From JANQOH01 sp965201155 (GTDB taxonomy: Bacteria > Pseudomonadota > Alphaproteobacteria > UBA7887), in contig OZ241752.1 of the NCBI GenBank assembly GCA_965201155.1, positions 372,001 to 436,000 of the forward strand: a stretch of 64,000 nt of DNA. The letters run 5' to 3'. The notes beneath the pieces are model-generated. The model made no database searches. It was not told the origin of the DNA and saw only the letters and a list, made by a program, of their open reading frames with translations. Below, piece after piece: positions 43,421 through 51,099 of this stretch. The translations under genes and the position numbers were made by a program. Each line of letters begins with the position of its first letter. Positions within the stretch are counted from its first letter, which is position 1.

Positions 43421-43924
43421 TCAGCCGCGCTTGTAGAGGCCCATCAGGGTGGCTTTCTCCAGCGTATTGAAATTCAGCGTAAAGCCGACCACCGCCGGCA
43501 TGGTGTCCGGATCCAGCGGCAGGGTCTCCTGCGACACGGCGAATAGCGTAAAGATATAGCGGTGCGGGTGGTCGCCTTCCGGCGGGCACGGGCCGCCATA
43601 ACCCGGCGCGCCGAAATCGGTCCGGGTTTGCGTCGCGCCTGCCGGCAGCCCGCCGGAGTTTGCGCCGCCCGCGCCCGCCGCCAGCGCATTCACCGACGCC
43701 GGAATATTGATGACCAGCCAGTGCCAGAAGCCGCTGCCCGTCGGCGCATCCGGGTCGTAGCAGGTGAGGGCAAAGCTCTTCGTGCCAGCGGGCGCGCCGC
43801 GCCATGACAATTGCGGCGAGAGGTTATCGCCGGCGCAGCCGAAGCCGTAGGCGCTGGAAAGGACATGGCGGTTGTCGAGATAATCGCCGTCGGCGAAGCT
43901 CTCGCTGGTCAGGACCAATGTCAT
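43421..43924 (-). CDS. YbhB/YbcL family (PEBP-like) protein
   Basis: A 167-residue soluble protein of the phosphatidylethanolamine-binding protein family. The ATG at 43924 follows AGGAGG. Family motifs are NLSPQLSWRGAPAGTKSFAL, YDPDAPTGSGFWHWLVINIP (the D-P-D-A-P ligand site) and GYGGPCPPEGDHPHRYIFTLFA. It has no signal peptide, so it is cytoplasmic like E. coli YbhB. The exact role is unknown. It is followed by the NADP-dependent oxidoreductase 56 bp downstream on the same strand. Confidence 0.93.
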   Translation of the reverse strand: MTLVLTSESFADGDYLDNRHVLSSAYGFGCAGDNLSPQLSWRGAPAGTKSFALTCYDPDAPTGSGFWHWLVINIPASVNALAAGAGGANSGGLPAGATQTRTDFGAPGYGGPCPPEGDHPHRYIFTLFAVSQETLPLDPDTMPAVVGFTLNFNTLEKATLMGLYKRG

Positions 43925-44119
43925 GGGGGGCCTCCTGAAATATATGCAGCACTCTGCAAGGTGCGGCGGCGGGGTGCAAAGCGCAAGCCGGCGCGGTGTG
44001 CTCGCACGACATTTCCCTTACGCGAAGAAATCGCGCATTATCGGGTTCCGCCATGTGAACGTCGAACGCCGACGATACAGGATTATCACGGCAGAATTTC
44101 ATAATGCAGGGAAGCGGCG

Positions 44120-44947
44120 ATGAGCGAGTTCAATCCGGAAACCCATCTCGAAGCAGTTTTGCAGCGCCTGGAAAATGCCCCGGATGCGCGGTCCAAACAG
44201 CTTGCCGAAGCCTTTGTGCGCCATGCTTTCGCCTTCGTGAACGAGGTGAAGCCCAGCGAAGCCGAGTTCATGGCTGCCATCGGGTTTCTTACCGAGGTTG
44301 GCAAACGGTGTGACGACAAGCGCCAGGAATTCATTTTGCTGGCGGATACGTGCGGCATTTCGATGCTGGTGGACCACATCAACAATGCGGGACAGGCGGG
44401 CGCCACCGAAAGCGCGGTCCTCGGACCGTTCTATCAGCCCGGCGCGCCGCGCTACCGCAATGGCGAGAGCATATGCCGCGACGGCATTGGCGAGCCGGTG
44501 GTTGTGACAGGGCGTGTAACGGATATGGGAGGTGCCCCGATCGGCGGTGCCACACTGGATGTGTGGCAGACCGCGGGTAACGGCCTGTATGTCGCGCAGG
44601 ATACGGCGCAGCCGGATTTCAATGTGTGCGGGGTTTTCGAGACCGAGGCTGATGGCAGCTTTGAAATCCGTACGGTCAAGCCGATGAGCTATCCCGTGCC
44701 GGTGGATGGCCCGGTCGGGCGCATGTTGCGCGCATTGGGGCGGCATCCTTTCCGCCCGGCCCATATTCATTTCATTGTCTCGGCGGACGGCTACAAGCCG
44801 CTGACAACACAATTATTCACCGACGATGACGATTATCTGCAAAGCGACGCGGTGTTCGGCGTCAAGGACAGCCTTGTCGTCCATTATGACCGCGACGACG
44901 AGGGCTGGCGCGTCGCCTATGATTTCGGGTTGAAGCGCGCCGCCTGA
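44120..44947 (+). CDS. Intradiol ring-cleavage dioxygenase (hydroxyquinol/catechol 1,2-dioxygenase type)
   Basis: A non-heme Fe(III) enzyme that cleaves catechol-type rings between the hydroxyls. Start ATG at 44120 follows GGGAAG. The 275-residue product has an N-terminal helical dimerisation domain (SEFNPETHLEAVLQRLENAP to about residue 100), then the beta-sandwich with the four iron ligands visible: Tyr157 (NGLYVAQ), Tyr191 (MSYPVPVDGPVG), His215 and His217 (RPAHIHF). The GPFYQPGAPRY segment is typical of hydroxyquinol dioxygenases. The true substrate is uncertain. No other ring-cleavage genes are adjacent, so it may serve a scattered pathway. Confidence 0.93.
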   Translation: MSEFNPETHLEAVLQRLENAPDARSKQLAEAFVRHAFAFVNEVKPSEAEFMAAIGFLTEVGKRCDDKRQEFILLADTCGISMLVDHINNAGQAGATESAVLGPFYQPGAPRYRNGESICRDGIGEPVVVTGRVTDMGGAPIGGATLDVWQTAGNGLYVAQDTAQPDFNVCGVFETEADGSFEIRTVKPMSYPVPVDGPVGRMLRALGRHPFRPAHIHFIVSADGYKPLTTQLFTDDDDYLQSDAVFGVKDSLVVHYDRDDEGWRVAYDFGLKRAA

Positions 44948-44950
44948 CGG

Positions 44951-45482
44951 TCATTCCCCGGCTGCGGGGGCACGCGCCACCTGGCGGCGCAGCACCGCTG
45001 TGGCGGTGGCGAAGAGCGGCACGGCGGCGTGACCGCCCGTGTCGATTGCGGCGTAGTCGGTGGACAGGCTCTCACGCTCGAGAAAAGCGTGGATCTCGTC
45101 CGTCACGCCCGTCACGGTGAGGCGCTCAGCCACGGCGGCGCCGGGCAGCCACCTGCATTGCCACGATGAAGTCGATTTCGTGCGTGCCGTATTCAAGTCG
45201 TATGACGTGAGCGGTTTCGACATAGCGAACGGGCCAGTCATTCAGGCGCGGGGACAGCCGGCCGACCAATTGCACATCGTCGAGGAATATCTCCATGTCC
45301 CGGCTGGTGCGGTGGCGGTGGCGCAAGGCAAGGAGCGTACCGCCGCCCCAGGCCCATTGGGCGCGGGAGAGTCCTGCGCTGTCGAGCAGCCGCGTGGCCT
45401 GCGCCAGCCAAGGAAGCCAGGGCGGGTCAGAAGCCGCGCTGGAGGCGGTCGAGGGCGGCAATGTCGAGGCCGAAGAGAGCAA
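44951..45482 (-). pseudogene. Decayed nucleotidyltransferase (AbiEii-like) fused by frameshift to an unrelated tail
   Basis: The upstream part in frame 45126-45482 contains WAWGGGTLLALRHRHRTSRD followed by MEIFLDD, the G-G-T...R-x-S-x-D pattern of AbiEii-type nucleotidyltransferase toxins, then IRLEYGTHEIDFIVAMQ. The expected D-[IL]-D is D-M-E here, so the active site is altered. Near 45150 the frame shifts by one base and reading continues as WLPGAAVAERLTVTGVTDEI to a stop at 44951; this tail does not look like the family C-terminus. The start is also missing (only a TTG at 45482 in this frame). I read this as a deletion-fusion remnant. Confidence 0.6.
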
Positions 45483-45702
45483 TCAGGCGCCGTTCGATGT
45501 CGGCGACGGAGAGACCGACATCTTCGGCAAGCGGCCCCAGCCGCGCAGCCGGCATTTCGAGCAGCGCCTGCCGCAGGCGCGCGCCTTCCGCGCCCCGGGG
45601 AGCAGCCCCGCACAATATTTCGGCAAGCCGTTCCGGAAACAATGTCCCATAACTGGTCGAACCATGCAGCGCATACCCTTGCAAGGCGCCGCCGTGTGTC
45701 AC
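45427..45702 (-). CDS. Small helical protein, possible antitoxin partner of the nucleotidyltransferase
   Basis: The GTG at 45702 is chosen because GGGGAGGG stands 7 bases upstream; the frame is open to 45804 but without a binding site there. The 91-residue product begins M(V)THGGALQGYALHGSTSYG, has LFPERLAEILCG and a helical second half (LRQALLEMPAARLGPLAEDV, ERRLIALFGLDIAALDRLQ). I do not recognise a family. Its 3' end overlaps the nucleotidyltransferase remnant in another frame, as antitoxin-toxin pairs do, so an antitoxin role is inferred only from position. An inverted repeat stands about 80 bp upstream. Confidence 0.45.
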   Translation of the reverse strand: MTHGGALQGYALHGSTSYGTLFPERLAEILCGAAPRGAEGARLRQALLEMPAARLGPLAEDVGLSVADIERRLIALFGLDIAALDRLQRGF

Positions 45703-45780
45703 GTACTGCCCTCCCCTTTCACGATGCAGCACCGGTCCCCATACACACCAAAATTCGAAACTAGCGATGAGGAAACCAAC

Positions 45781-45796
45781 ATCAGGCGAGCCTGAT
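45781..45796. promoter_or_regulatory. Inverted repeat, possible operator
   Basis: ATCAGGC-GA-GCCTGAT is a perfect 7-bp palindrome with a 2-base centre. It lies about 80 bp upstream of the antitoxin-like gene and about 75 bp past the stop of the SH3-like gene. It could be an autoregulatory operator; no promoter boxes are convincing nearby. Confidence 0.3.
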
Positions 45797-45868
45797 TCCG
45801 GCATCGCCGCCGCATAGCTGCCTAAACTCCGTTCAGAATGCGCTTTCAGGATATATTTCAGCAGTCTG

Positions 45869-46933
45869 TTAGAGCCAGTCGAAGTCGTCGTAGTCCATCG
45901 CCAGCGTTCGCGTGTTCCCGTCCATCACGCTGTGAAGCGTAACCACCCATCTGCTCCCGTCTGCGCCAAACGTGAGGCGCTCTGCAAACCGAGCCGCGAA
46001 TATAGGTTGAGAGAAGGAGTCGCAGCCTCTGCTGAACAGGGTTCCGGTAGCGAAGACCAGTTCGTACGATCCCTCCGGGATCCCGCTGACCCTCGCCGAT
46101 CTCCCTTTGGCGACAAAGAATGTGACGCTCGCCTCGCCCCGTTCGTTGACCAGCTTGATATAGGCGTCGTTGCTCGTCCCGTTTTGGACACTAAGTGCTC
46201 TCGCCGTGGTTCGCTCCGTCGCGCCTCTGACAACTTCGTTGTGCTGCGCCCGCCGGCCAGCTTTGGTCTCGCAATGGTCGAATCGCGCTTGCGGACCCGA
46301 TCCACGTTCGAGAAGACCTCCAAGCACCCATCCGAAACGCAACACCGTGTCGAGCGACGGCTCGTTCCACTTCACCTCGTACCATCGTCCCTGAATTTTC
46401 CCCGTTGCGATGAGTTCGCCCCATCGCTCCACCCGCTTGACTTCCGCCCCCGCATCCGTTGGTGCCGTTCGGATTATGGCAGTTCGGTCCTTCACGTACA
46501 TCCGCCGCCGTTGCCGCTCCGCCCTTGCTGCGACGAGGCGCGCTGAGCCTGCCCGCACGAGGGCTTCTCGCTTACCGGGGGTAAGTTCGGAATTCACAGC
46601 GCGGTGGTCCCTTTCCCAGTACCGCTTGTTCTGGCAATGATCGTTGAAGGTGTCGATCATGCCGTTGTACCTATCCACTTCCCACTGCTTGTTTTGGTTC
46701 ACTTCGCCGCCTTCTCCGCCGATGCGGACTTCCTCGAAGAGGCACCATCGAAGTTCAGTTCGCGTTAGGTGTGGATCTGAGTCTGGAACCGCTTCGCTTT
46801 GCGCCATCGCCGGCTGGCTACCCAGCATAACCAAGATTGTCAGCCCCAACATGGCGCTCCAGCACCCGTTGTCGGGGTTCCTCCGTTGGCGACCCAGCTT
46901 CTCTTTCAGCCATTGCGAACCTCCGTGCACCAT
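45869..46933 (-). CDS. Exported SH3-like protein of unknown function, 354 aa
   Basis: The ATG at 46933 (MVHGGSQWLKEKLGRQRRNP) precedes a hydrophobic segment SAMLGLTILVMLGSQPAMAQ at about residues 27-46, a signal peptide with a long n-region and cleavage after AMA. Residues about 145-185 form a bacterial SH3-like domain (KDRTAIIRTAPTDAGAEVKR, GRWYEVKWNEP), which often binds peptidoglycan. The C-terminal third (NGTSNDAYIKLVNERGEASV, VSGIPEGSYELVFATG) resembles a small beta-sandwich. No ribosome-binding site is obvious. It sits at the edge of the accessory region and has no recognisable operon partner. Confidence 0.7.
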   Translation of the reverse strand: MVHGGSQWLKEKLGRQRRNPDNGCWSAMLGLTILVMLGSQPAMAQSEAVPDSDPHLTRTELRWCLFEEVRIGGEGGEVNQNKQWEVDRYNGMIDTFNDHCQNKRYWERDHRAVNSELTPGKREALVRAGSARLVAARAERQRRRMYVKDRTAIIRTAPTDAGAEVKRVERWGELIATGKIQGRWYEVKWNEPSLDTVLRFGWVLGGLLERGSGPQARFDHCETKAGRRAQHNEVVRGATERTTARALSVQNGTSNDAYIKLVNERGEASVTFFVAKGRSARVSGIPEGSYELVFATGTLFSRGCDSFSQPIFAARFAERLTFGADGSRWVVTLHSVMDGNTRTLAMDYDDFDWL

Positions 46934-47397
46934 CGTCGTCACGCTTCGATCGCGACGCTTATTCGCGAGGGCGACGGTTCTTGCCGGACGCGGAATAAGG
47001 GGTACAGCTGGCTGACGCATTCGGCACGGTCTCCCGGAATTTGCGGGAATCAAGGTTGACGCCCAGTTTACATTCGACCTTATGCGAACCTCTGCTTCCC
47101 ACACTACCGACGAGCCGCGGGGATGAGTGTGGAGAGGGCTGAGCGTTTTCTATGCTGCCTCCTGACGCAGTACAGCGGCCCGCGCCGTTAGAGACGGCAC
47201 TGTGGCCCGCCCATGCCTTCGGCGCTCACACCGCGACGCGTTGGGAACGTGCTCAGGGGGTCCGAAGGTATCAGAGCGAGAAGGTGACATGAGAGTCCCA
47301 CCGGAGCTAGCCCCCGATACTGCCAGCCAAGCACGAAATGTCGACGCGTTCGGGACGATAGCCGGAAATGCACCGTTCCCGCGTCCACCGGCCGGCC
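46934..47397. other. Intergenic region without a supported gene
   Basis: This 464-bp stretch separates the SH3-like gene from the end of the membrane protein gene at 47398. Short ORFs on both strands (for example plus 47202-47591 and minus 47150-47401) are Arg/Pro-rich, overlap each other and have no ribosome-binding sites, so I do not call them. It holds repeat copy C (47032-47055). No terminator is seen. Confidence 0.5.
47032..47055. repeat. Dispersed intergenic repeat, copy C (diverged)
   Basis: TCCCGGAATTTGCGGGAATC followed by AAGG shares the core CCGG(G/A)ATTTGCGGG(G/A)AT with copy A at 15 of 17 positions. It is shorter than copies A and B. It lies at the boundary between the SH3-like gene and the DUF4325 module. 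Confidence 0.4.
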
Positions 47398-47889
47398 TCA
47401 ATTCTTCCCTACCAGCGTGCTCCCGAGCAAAGCCATTCGGAGGCTGCGCAGCAGGGTCAACCGGCTCCGTCGATATTTCTGGAAATAGAGGACGAGGTCC
47501 GCCGTCTTCTGCTGGACCGCCATTGCGCGGGCGACATCAATCTCACGCTGATCGTTTTCGTAGTCTGGGCCTCCGGTTATCAGGTCATTGAAATCCGCCA
47601 AGCGCTCGGAGTGAGCCAAGGGGTTGTCCTTCGTCGCCAGCGCCAAACCTGCGGCGAGCCCGTTAAGACGGCGGAAGAGGCCTGTAAGGCGAGCTTCCGC
47701 CTGCCGATCGTTCAGATCACGAACCTTCAACCAGTAGTCGGCCGATATATCAGCTGCATGCAATAGTACATCCCGAAGCTCGTCGTACCGCTGGAAGTGT
47801 TCGTCCAACCGACCGTGCCAAAAGCGAACCGTAAAGGCGGCGAACATACCCAATACAAAGCCGACCAGGAGGGACAAGACGCCTGTCAT
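47398..47889 (-). CDS. Membrane-anchored protein of the STAS-like module, 163 aa
   Basis: The ATG at 47889, after GGAAAG, starts MTGVLSLLVGFVLGMFAAFT, one transmembrane segment at the very N-terminus, followed by a 140-residue cytoplasmic helical part rich in charged residues (RLDEHFQRYDELRDVLLHAA, ARLTGLFRRLNGLAAGLALA, YFQKYRRSRLTLLRSL). I do not recognise a family. It follows the STAS-like gene by 70 bp on the same strand, and the pair probably works together at the membrane. The longer frame to 48066 overlaps the STAS-like gene and is rejected. Confidence 0.65.
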   Translation of the reverse strand: MTGVLSLLVGFVLGMFAAFTVRFWHGRLDEHFQRYDELRDVLLHAADISADYWLKVRDLNDRQAEARLTGLFRRLNGLAAGLALATKDNPLAHSERLADFNDLITGGPDYENDQREIDVARAMAVQQKTADLVLYFQKYRRSRLTLLRSLRMALLGSTLVGKN

Positions 47890-47959
47890 CAGGCTTTCCA
47901 AAGGGTTGCCAGTGCAGATGCCGACACGCGCCTGTGGTCGAGACGAGGCAATGCGCCGC

Positions 47960-48301
47960 CTACTGCTGCCGGTGCGCGTTTTCGATATGCCGGTTCGCAG
48001 AGATTCGATAAGTTTCGTACAAGGGATCCAGTGCCTGAATCTCAAGGTGTTGCCGCACCTTGTCACGATCGAACCCGCCCAGGCGGATCAACCCGCCGAA
48101 CGCCTCCTCCAGAAACGACGAACCATAACCTGCGGTTCCGTCCAGCACGACAATCAACCGGTCTCCGGACGCCATGGCGTTCTGAAGCAGACCGCGCAGC
48201 ACATCGTCGCGAAATTCCTCGCCACTCCAGGGTCCGTGCTTCCTGAAGCGCCCTCCCGGCGTCTCCGAGAACTGCTCCGCAATTCGGTAGGTTATCGTCA
48301 T
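47960..48301 (-). CDS. STAS-like (DUF4325) domain protein, 113 aa
   Basis: The ATG at 48301 follows GGAGGGCAGGGGG. The product shows the DUF4325 pattern: a leading TPGGRFRKHGPWSGEEFRDD, then RLIVVLDGTAGYGSSFLEEA and FGGLIRLGGFDRDKVRQHL. The DGTAGYGSSFLEEAFGG strand-helix is the STAS-like core that in anti-sigma-factor antagonists carries the phospho-acceptor serine. In other genomes these proteins stand beside a membrane or histidine-kinase-type ATPase partner. Here the upstream small gene is frameshifted and the downstream gene is a membrane protein. The function is unknown; a signalling switch is inferred. Confidence 0.8.
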   Translation of the reverse strand: MTITYRIAEQFSETPGGRFRKHGPWSGEEFRDDVLRGLLQNAMASGDRLIVVLDGTAGYGSSFLEEAFGGLIRLGGFDRDKVRQHLEIQALDPLYETYRISANRHIENAHRQQ

Positions 48302-48331
48302 CCCCCTGCCCTCCGTTCAGTGCCGGAACCG

Positions 48332-48479
48332 TCAGTGAACTAGGGTCCGGCCGATCGAGTGGTCGAGAATATCCACCATCTCGCCAGCGTCTTTCTGATA
48401 CAGGTACCGGCCCGTTCCTGACAAGATGTCGGGGATTCCGTGATGCGGTGCCGTCGACGAGCTCCTGAATCTGACTCAT
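48332..48479 (-). pseudogene. Frameshifted small gene upstream of the STAS-like gene
   Basis: The ATG at 48479 opens MSQIQELVDG; after a one-base shift near 48449 the frame continues PHHGIPDILSGTGRYLYQKD and AGEMVDILDHSIGRTLVH to a stop at 48332. The 148-bp span is one base longer than a multiple of three. The two halves join into a coherent 48-residue protein, which strongly suggests a recent single-base insertion (or a sequencing error). The STAS-like gene starts 30 bp downstream. Confidence 0.5.
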
Positions 48480-48542
48480 GCCGTGACCCCGCTCCTGGTC
48501 CCGGGCGCGCTGCAGCCCGCCGCGATAACTGCGTCAGTGCGC

Positions 48543-48880
48543 ACGGCCTCCCGACACCGCGACGCCTCGGGAGGGCAGCCACCTTCGCTCGCCTCTTCGC
48601 GGTCCACCCCTCAGCACTGCCGAGAAGACCTGATATCTCCGAGTGCAACCAGGCGACTAATTCCCCGGCGCGGTTGTAGCGCACCTTGCGACGCAAACTC
48701 GTATTCCTGGCGACCTGCAACCTGCATGCCATCCACGCACACCGGACCGAGGTGCAACACCCCGAGCTCACGCACCGGCAGCAGAACCGGCAAAACGCCT
48801 CCCCACCGCCGCACAGAAACTTGCAGATCGAGTCATGGCGCGGATGACGATTCGCCGCCACAAGGTGAATCCCGACATGT
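48543..48880 (-). pseudogene. Decayed IS1182-type transposase fragment
   Basis: Pieces in two frames match the middle of IS1182-family transposases in order: VGIHLVAANRHPRHDSICKF, then in another frame VLLPVRELGVLHLGPVCVDG, then back in the first frame SLRRKVRYNRAGELVAWLHS and EISGLLGSAEGWTAKRRAKV. At least two frameshifts separate them, and both the N-terminal domain and the DDE C-terminal half are missing. No terminal repeats are visible. The element is an old, inactive remnant inside the accessory region. Confidence 0.65.
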
Positions 48881-49325
48881 CGGCTGCTCGATCCAACAGC
48901 CCGAAAACGCGCCCTGCGCACAGCGACACGCCGGAAATACCGGCATCATTCGCGCATGACACTGCGCCGAGCCGCTGTCATGGTAATTTATGAAAAACCT
49001 ATAAAACATAACTTTGTAAATCATTTCGATCACCGAATGCGCCGGTTTGCCCTCCGACATCCACTCGCAAGCGGCATTCGTGGGTCGCGGTTAACCGGAA
49101 TAAATCAGGCCATCGCTGGCCCATCTGCGCCAAACAGCACTGTGCTATAATCTCTCGAAAAGCCCTGTCAGACGGCTACGGGACAGCGCCTTCCAACGCT
49201 GCACGACAAAATCGGTTATAGTGAGGCGTCCCATCTTGCCAAGCGGAAACCTCGCAATGGCCCGTCGATGCGAAAAGTTCGGATTTGCCCACACAGCGAA
49301 ACGCATCGGGGGCAGGAGTGAAGAC
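48881..49325. other. Intergenic region upstream of the TonB-receptor fragment
   Basis: No gene is supported here. The stretch 48985-49030 is locally AT-rich. A TATAAT at 49146-49151 could be a -10 box for the TonB-receptor fragment but has no good -35 box at 17 bp. A ribosome-binding site (AGGAG) stands just before 49326. ORFs on the minus strand are shadows. Confidence 0.4.
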
Positions 49326-49906
49326 ATGGAGGCCCCGCGATCGGGGCACGACGATATCTCCACCGTCAAGAGAGGCCTCAGGTGCTGCCAGCGCGCCATC
49401 GCAGCGGCGGTCCTGCTCACAGGGCCGCTTGCGGGTGCGGTCGCCGCCGAGACTTCGAACGGGGCGTCCCATACCGGCAACCCTTCGTCGGTCGCGAGCC
49501 ACATTCCGAATCTGCCGGATCAAGGGCTGCTGCCGGTCGGCATCATCGAACGGCAGGATATCGAGCGCTCCGGCATCAGATATCTGCGCGAACTGCTCGG
49601 GGACCGGCAAGCCTTGAACGCCTTCGGTCTCCGCCGGCCGTTCTTTCTCGGAACCGGTTACACCTTGATTCTGGTCAACGGACGACGCCTGACCCGATCG
49701 ATACTGGGTAGCGACCATTACAAACTCTTCCCGGTCTCAGCTATCGAGCGCATCGAGATTCTCGGCCCGGGCGCGGCAAGCGTCCATGGAGGAGACGCTT
49801 TGGCCGGCGCCATCAACATCGTGACGCGGCGAGACTTTCAGGGAATCGAGACACAGCTCCACGCCAGTCGTCCGACCGCAGCGGGAGGCGACGCCGAGCA
49901 AGCAAG
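49326..49906 (+). pseudogene. TonB-dependent receptor, plug-domain fragment truncated by the IS element
   Basis: The ATG at 49326 follows GGCAGGAGTG and starts an N-terminal leader with RAIAAAVLLTGPLAGAVAAE as a signal peptide. The plug domain is clear: PVGIIERQDIERSGIRYLRE, GTGYTLILVNGRRL, FPVSAIERIEILGPGAASVH and GGDALAGAINIVTRR. The 22-stranded barrel that should follow is absent; the frame runs through the left inverted repeat of the IS and stops at 49973. The insertion (with loss of flanking DNA) therefore removed about three quarters of the receptor. Confidence 0.85.
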
Positions 49907-49931
49907 GGGTATTATGCAGCAAAATCCGCAG
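49907..49931 (+). repeat. IS1595-type left terminal inverted repeat
   Basis: Begins GGGTATTATGC and continues AGCAAAATCCGCAG. It matches the reverse complement of 52089-52113 at 23 of 25 positions. Confidence 0.9.
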
Positions 49932-49937
49932 GTGGCT

Positions 49938-50132
49938 TCACGGCTTCCGCCGAAGCTGCCATTTCTCGCTTAGCTCGCCCTTGGTCGGCTCGCGGTTTTC
50001 GCTACCCTTTTCGGGTTTAGCCCGGTGAGCCATAATCTGGCCGAACATTCCCTCGAACTGCGCTAGAGTGACGGGGGGGCGCTTGGTTTTCGCGATTTCA
50101 GTCGGGTCTATTTTCGGGCGAGGCTTGCTCAT
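49938..50132 (-). CDS. IS passenger protein 3, 64 aa, basic
   Basis: The ATG at 50132 overlaps the stop of the preceding passenger gene as ATGA and follows a GGGGGG-rich binding site. The 64-residue product is short, hydrophilic and basic: MSKPRPKIDPTEIAKTKRPP, then TLAQFEGMFGQIMAHRA and a Lys/Arg-rich tail. No signal peptide or membrane segment. I do not recognise it. Its stop is 31 bp from the element end, so it belongs to the mobile unit. Confidence 0.6.
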   Translation of the reverse strand: MSKPRPKIDPTEIAKTKRPPVTLAQFEGMFGQIMAHRAKPEKGSENREPTKGELSEKWQLRRKP

Positions 50133-50644
50133 TGTACTGCCCCCCCTTCTGTACATCGAGCCTGATAATCTGGCACCGCCCTACGTGCAGTATCGTTTAG
50201 TTCCATTGCTGCCCGGGGGGCGAGTCCAATTTCATAGATCAGTTTATCTTCGTCCGCCATTCCAGATAAAAAGCTGTCGTGAATTGAATCATCTGTTGAC
50301 AGGGCCGATTCCTTCCCGAAAGGAATCCAATTCCCCTCGTTTGCCTTTCGCGTTCCCCAACGAAAGCGGACGTTTATTTCATCTCCAACGGCGAACCAAT
50401 TCCTGTCACGCGCGAAGAGCACTATCATGCCCCCATCAGCACTGCACGTTAGGCCAAACATATTCCCATTTTGGGAACACGTTAGACTATGCCCCGTCAC
50501 GCTGTCCGTGAAGTCGTCGTGGATTGTCTCGACCGTGCATCCATCGAACCTGTGGTTCCCGTAAACTTCCACATTTTCCTTCGCTGCCCAACCCGCCGGC
50601 GATCCGATAGCGCACAGAAGCAGTCCAAACATGACTCTGGTCAT
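50129..50644 (-). CDS. IS passenger protein 2, exported, 171 aa
   Basis: The ATG at 50644 opens MTRVMFGLLLCAIGSPAGWA, a signal peptide with cleavage near AWAA-KEN. The mature part has four cysteines (FDGCTVE, LTCSQNG, LTCSADGG, ARCTEGG) that could form two disulfides, and a beta-rich middle (MIVLFARDRNWFAVGDEINV). I do not recognise a domain. The longer frame to 50785 is not supported by a binding site. Being exported, it is unusual cargo for an insertion sequence. Confidence 0.65.
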   Translation of the reverse strand: MTRVMFGLLLCAIGSPAGWAAKENVEVYGNHRFDGCTVETIHDDFTDSVTGHSLTCSQNGNMFGLTCSADGGMIVLFARDRNWFAVGDEINVRFRWGTRKANEGNWIPFGKESALSTDDSIHDSFLSGMADEDKLIYEIGLAPRAAMELNDTARRAVPDYQARCTEGGAVQ

Positions 50645-50679
50645 TCGCAATCTCCCGTGGGTGCGTAGCGTTGGTGTGA

Positions 50680-51099
50680 TCACGACTCGAAAAAGAGCGG
50701 GTACAGAGCCGCCTCGCAGATGCGCCATAGTGACGAATGCTTGCCGTTTTTCATGAGGGCGCATTCGGCCCGAGCGCGATCCCACTCGATAGTCACACGA
50801 TAAATCTCAGCGTCATCCCTCTCGGCTATAATCACATCGCCCTTCAGGACAAAATTGACTTGGCAGATCGTCTCTCCGCTCTTGCCGTTACGAGACACAG
50901 AAAACGTGGTGGATGACCCGGGATCGAAAGAAACATGGTCCGTCGAAGCTCGGATGTCCGGAGAACTTTGTGCGGTCAACACATTCTTTTCAGCAGCGCT
51001 CTTTATACGGGAAAACCACGCGGCAATCGTACACTTTGAACGAGCCGAAACCCAGTCGAAATTCGGATCATCAGTCGGCTTCATCGTCTCTAGTGTCAT
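50680..51099 (-). CDS. IS passenger protein 1, 139 aa
   Basis: The ATG overlaps the transposase stop as ATGA, so translation is coupled. The 139-residue product is soluble: MTLETMKPTDDPNFDWVSAR, KCTIAAWFSRIKSAAEKNVL, then a beta-rich region TTFSVSRNGKSGETICQVNF and a C-terminal WRICEAALYPLFFES. No signal peptide is visible. Three cysteines are present. No family is recognised. Position directly behind the transposase suggests a conserved cassette. Confidence 0.65.
   Translation of the reverse strand: MTLETMKPTDDPNFDWVSARSKCTIAAWFSRIKSAAEKNVLTAQSSPDIRASTDHVSFDPGSSTTFSVSRNGKSGETICQVNFVLKGDVIIAERDDAEIYRVTIEWDRARAECALMKNGKHSSLWRICEAALYPLFFES

Noticed and set aside
42357..43805. 482-aa version of the oxidoreductase with a long N-terminal extension
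   Set aside because: The extension is antisense-like sequence over the PEBP gene; the ATG at 43364 has a good binding site and matches the family start.
47202..47591. 129-aa plus-strand ORF in the gap before the STAS-like module
   Set aside because: It overlaps several other frames, lacks a binding site and resembles no known protein.
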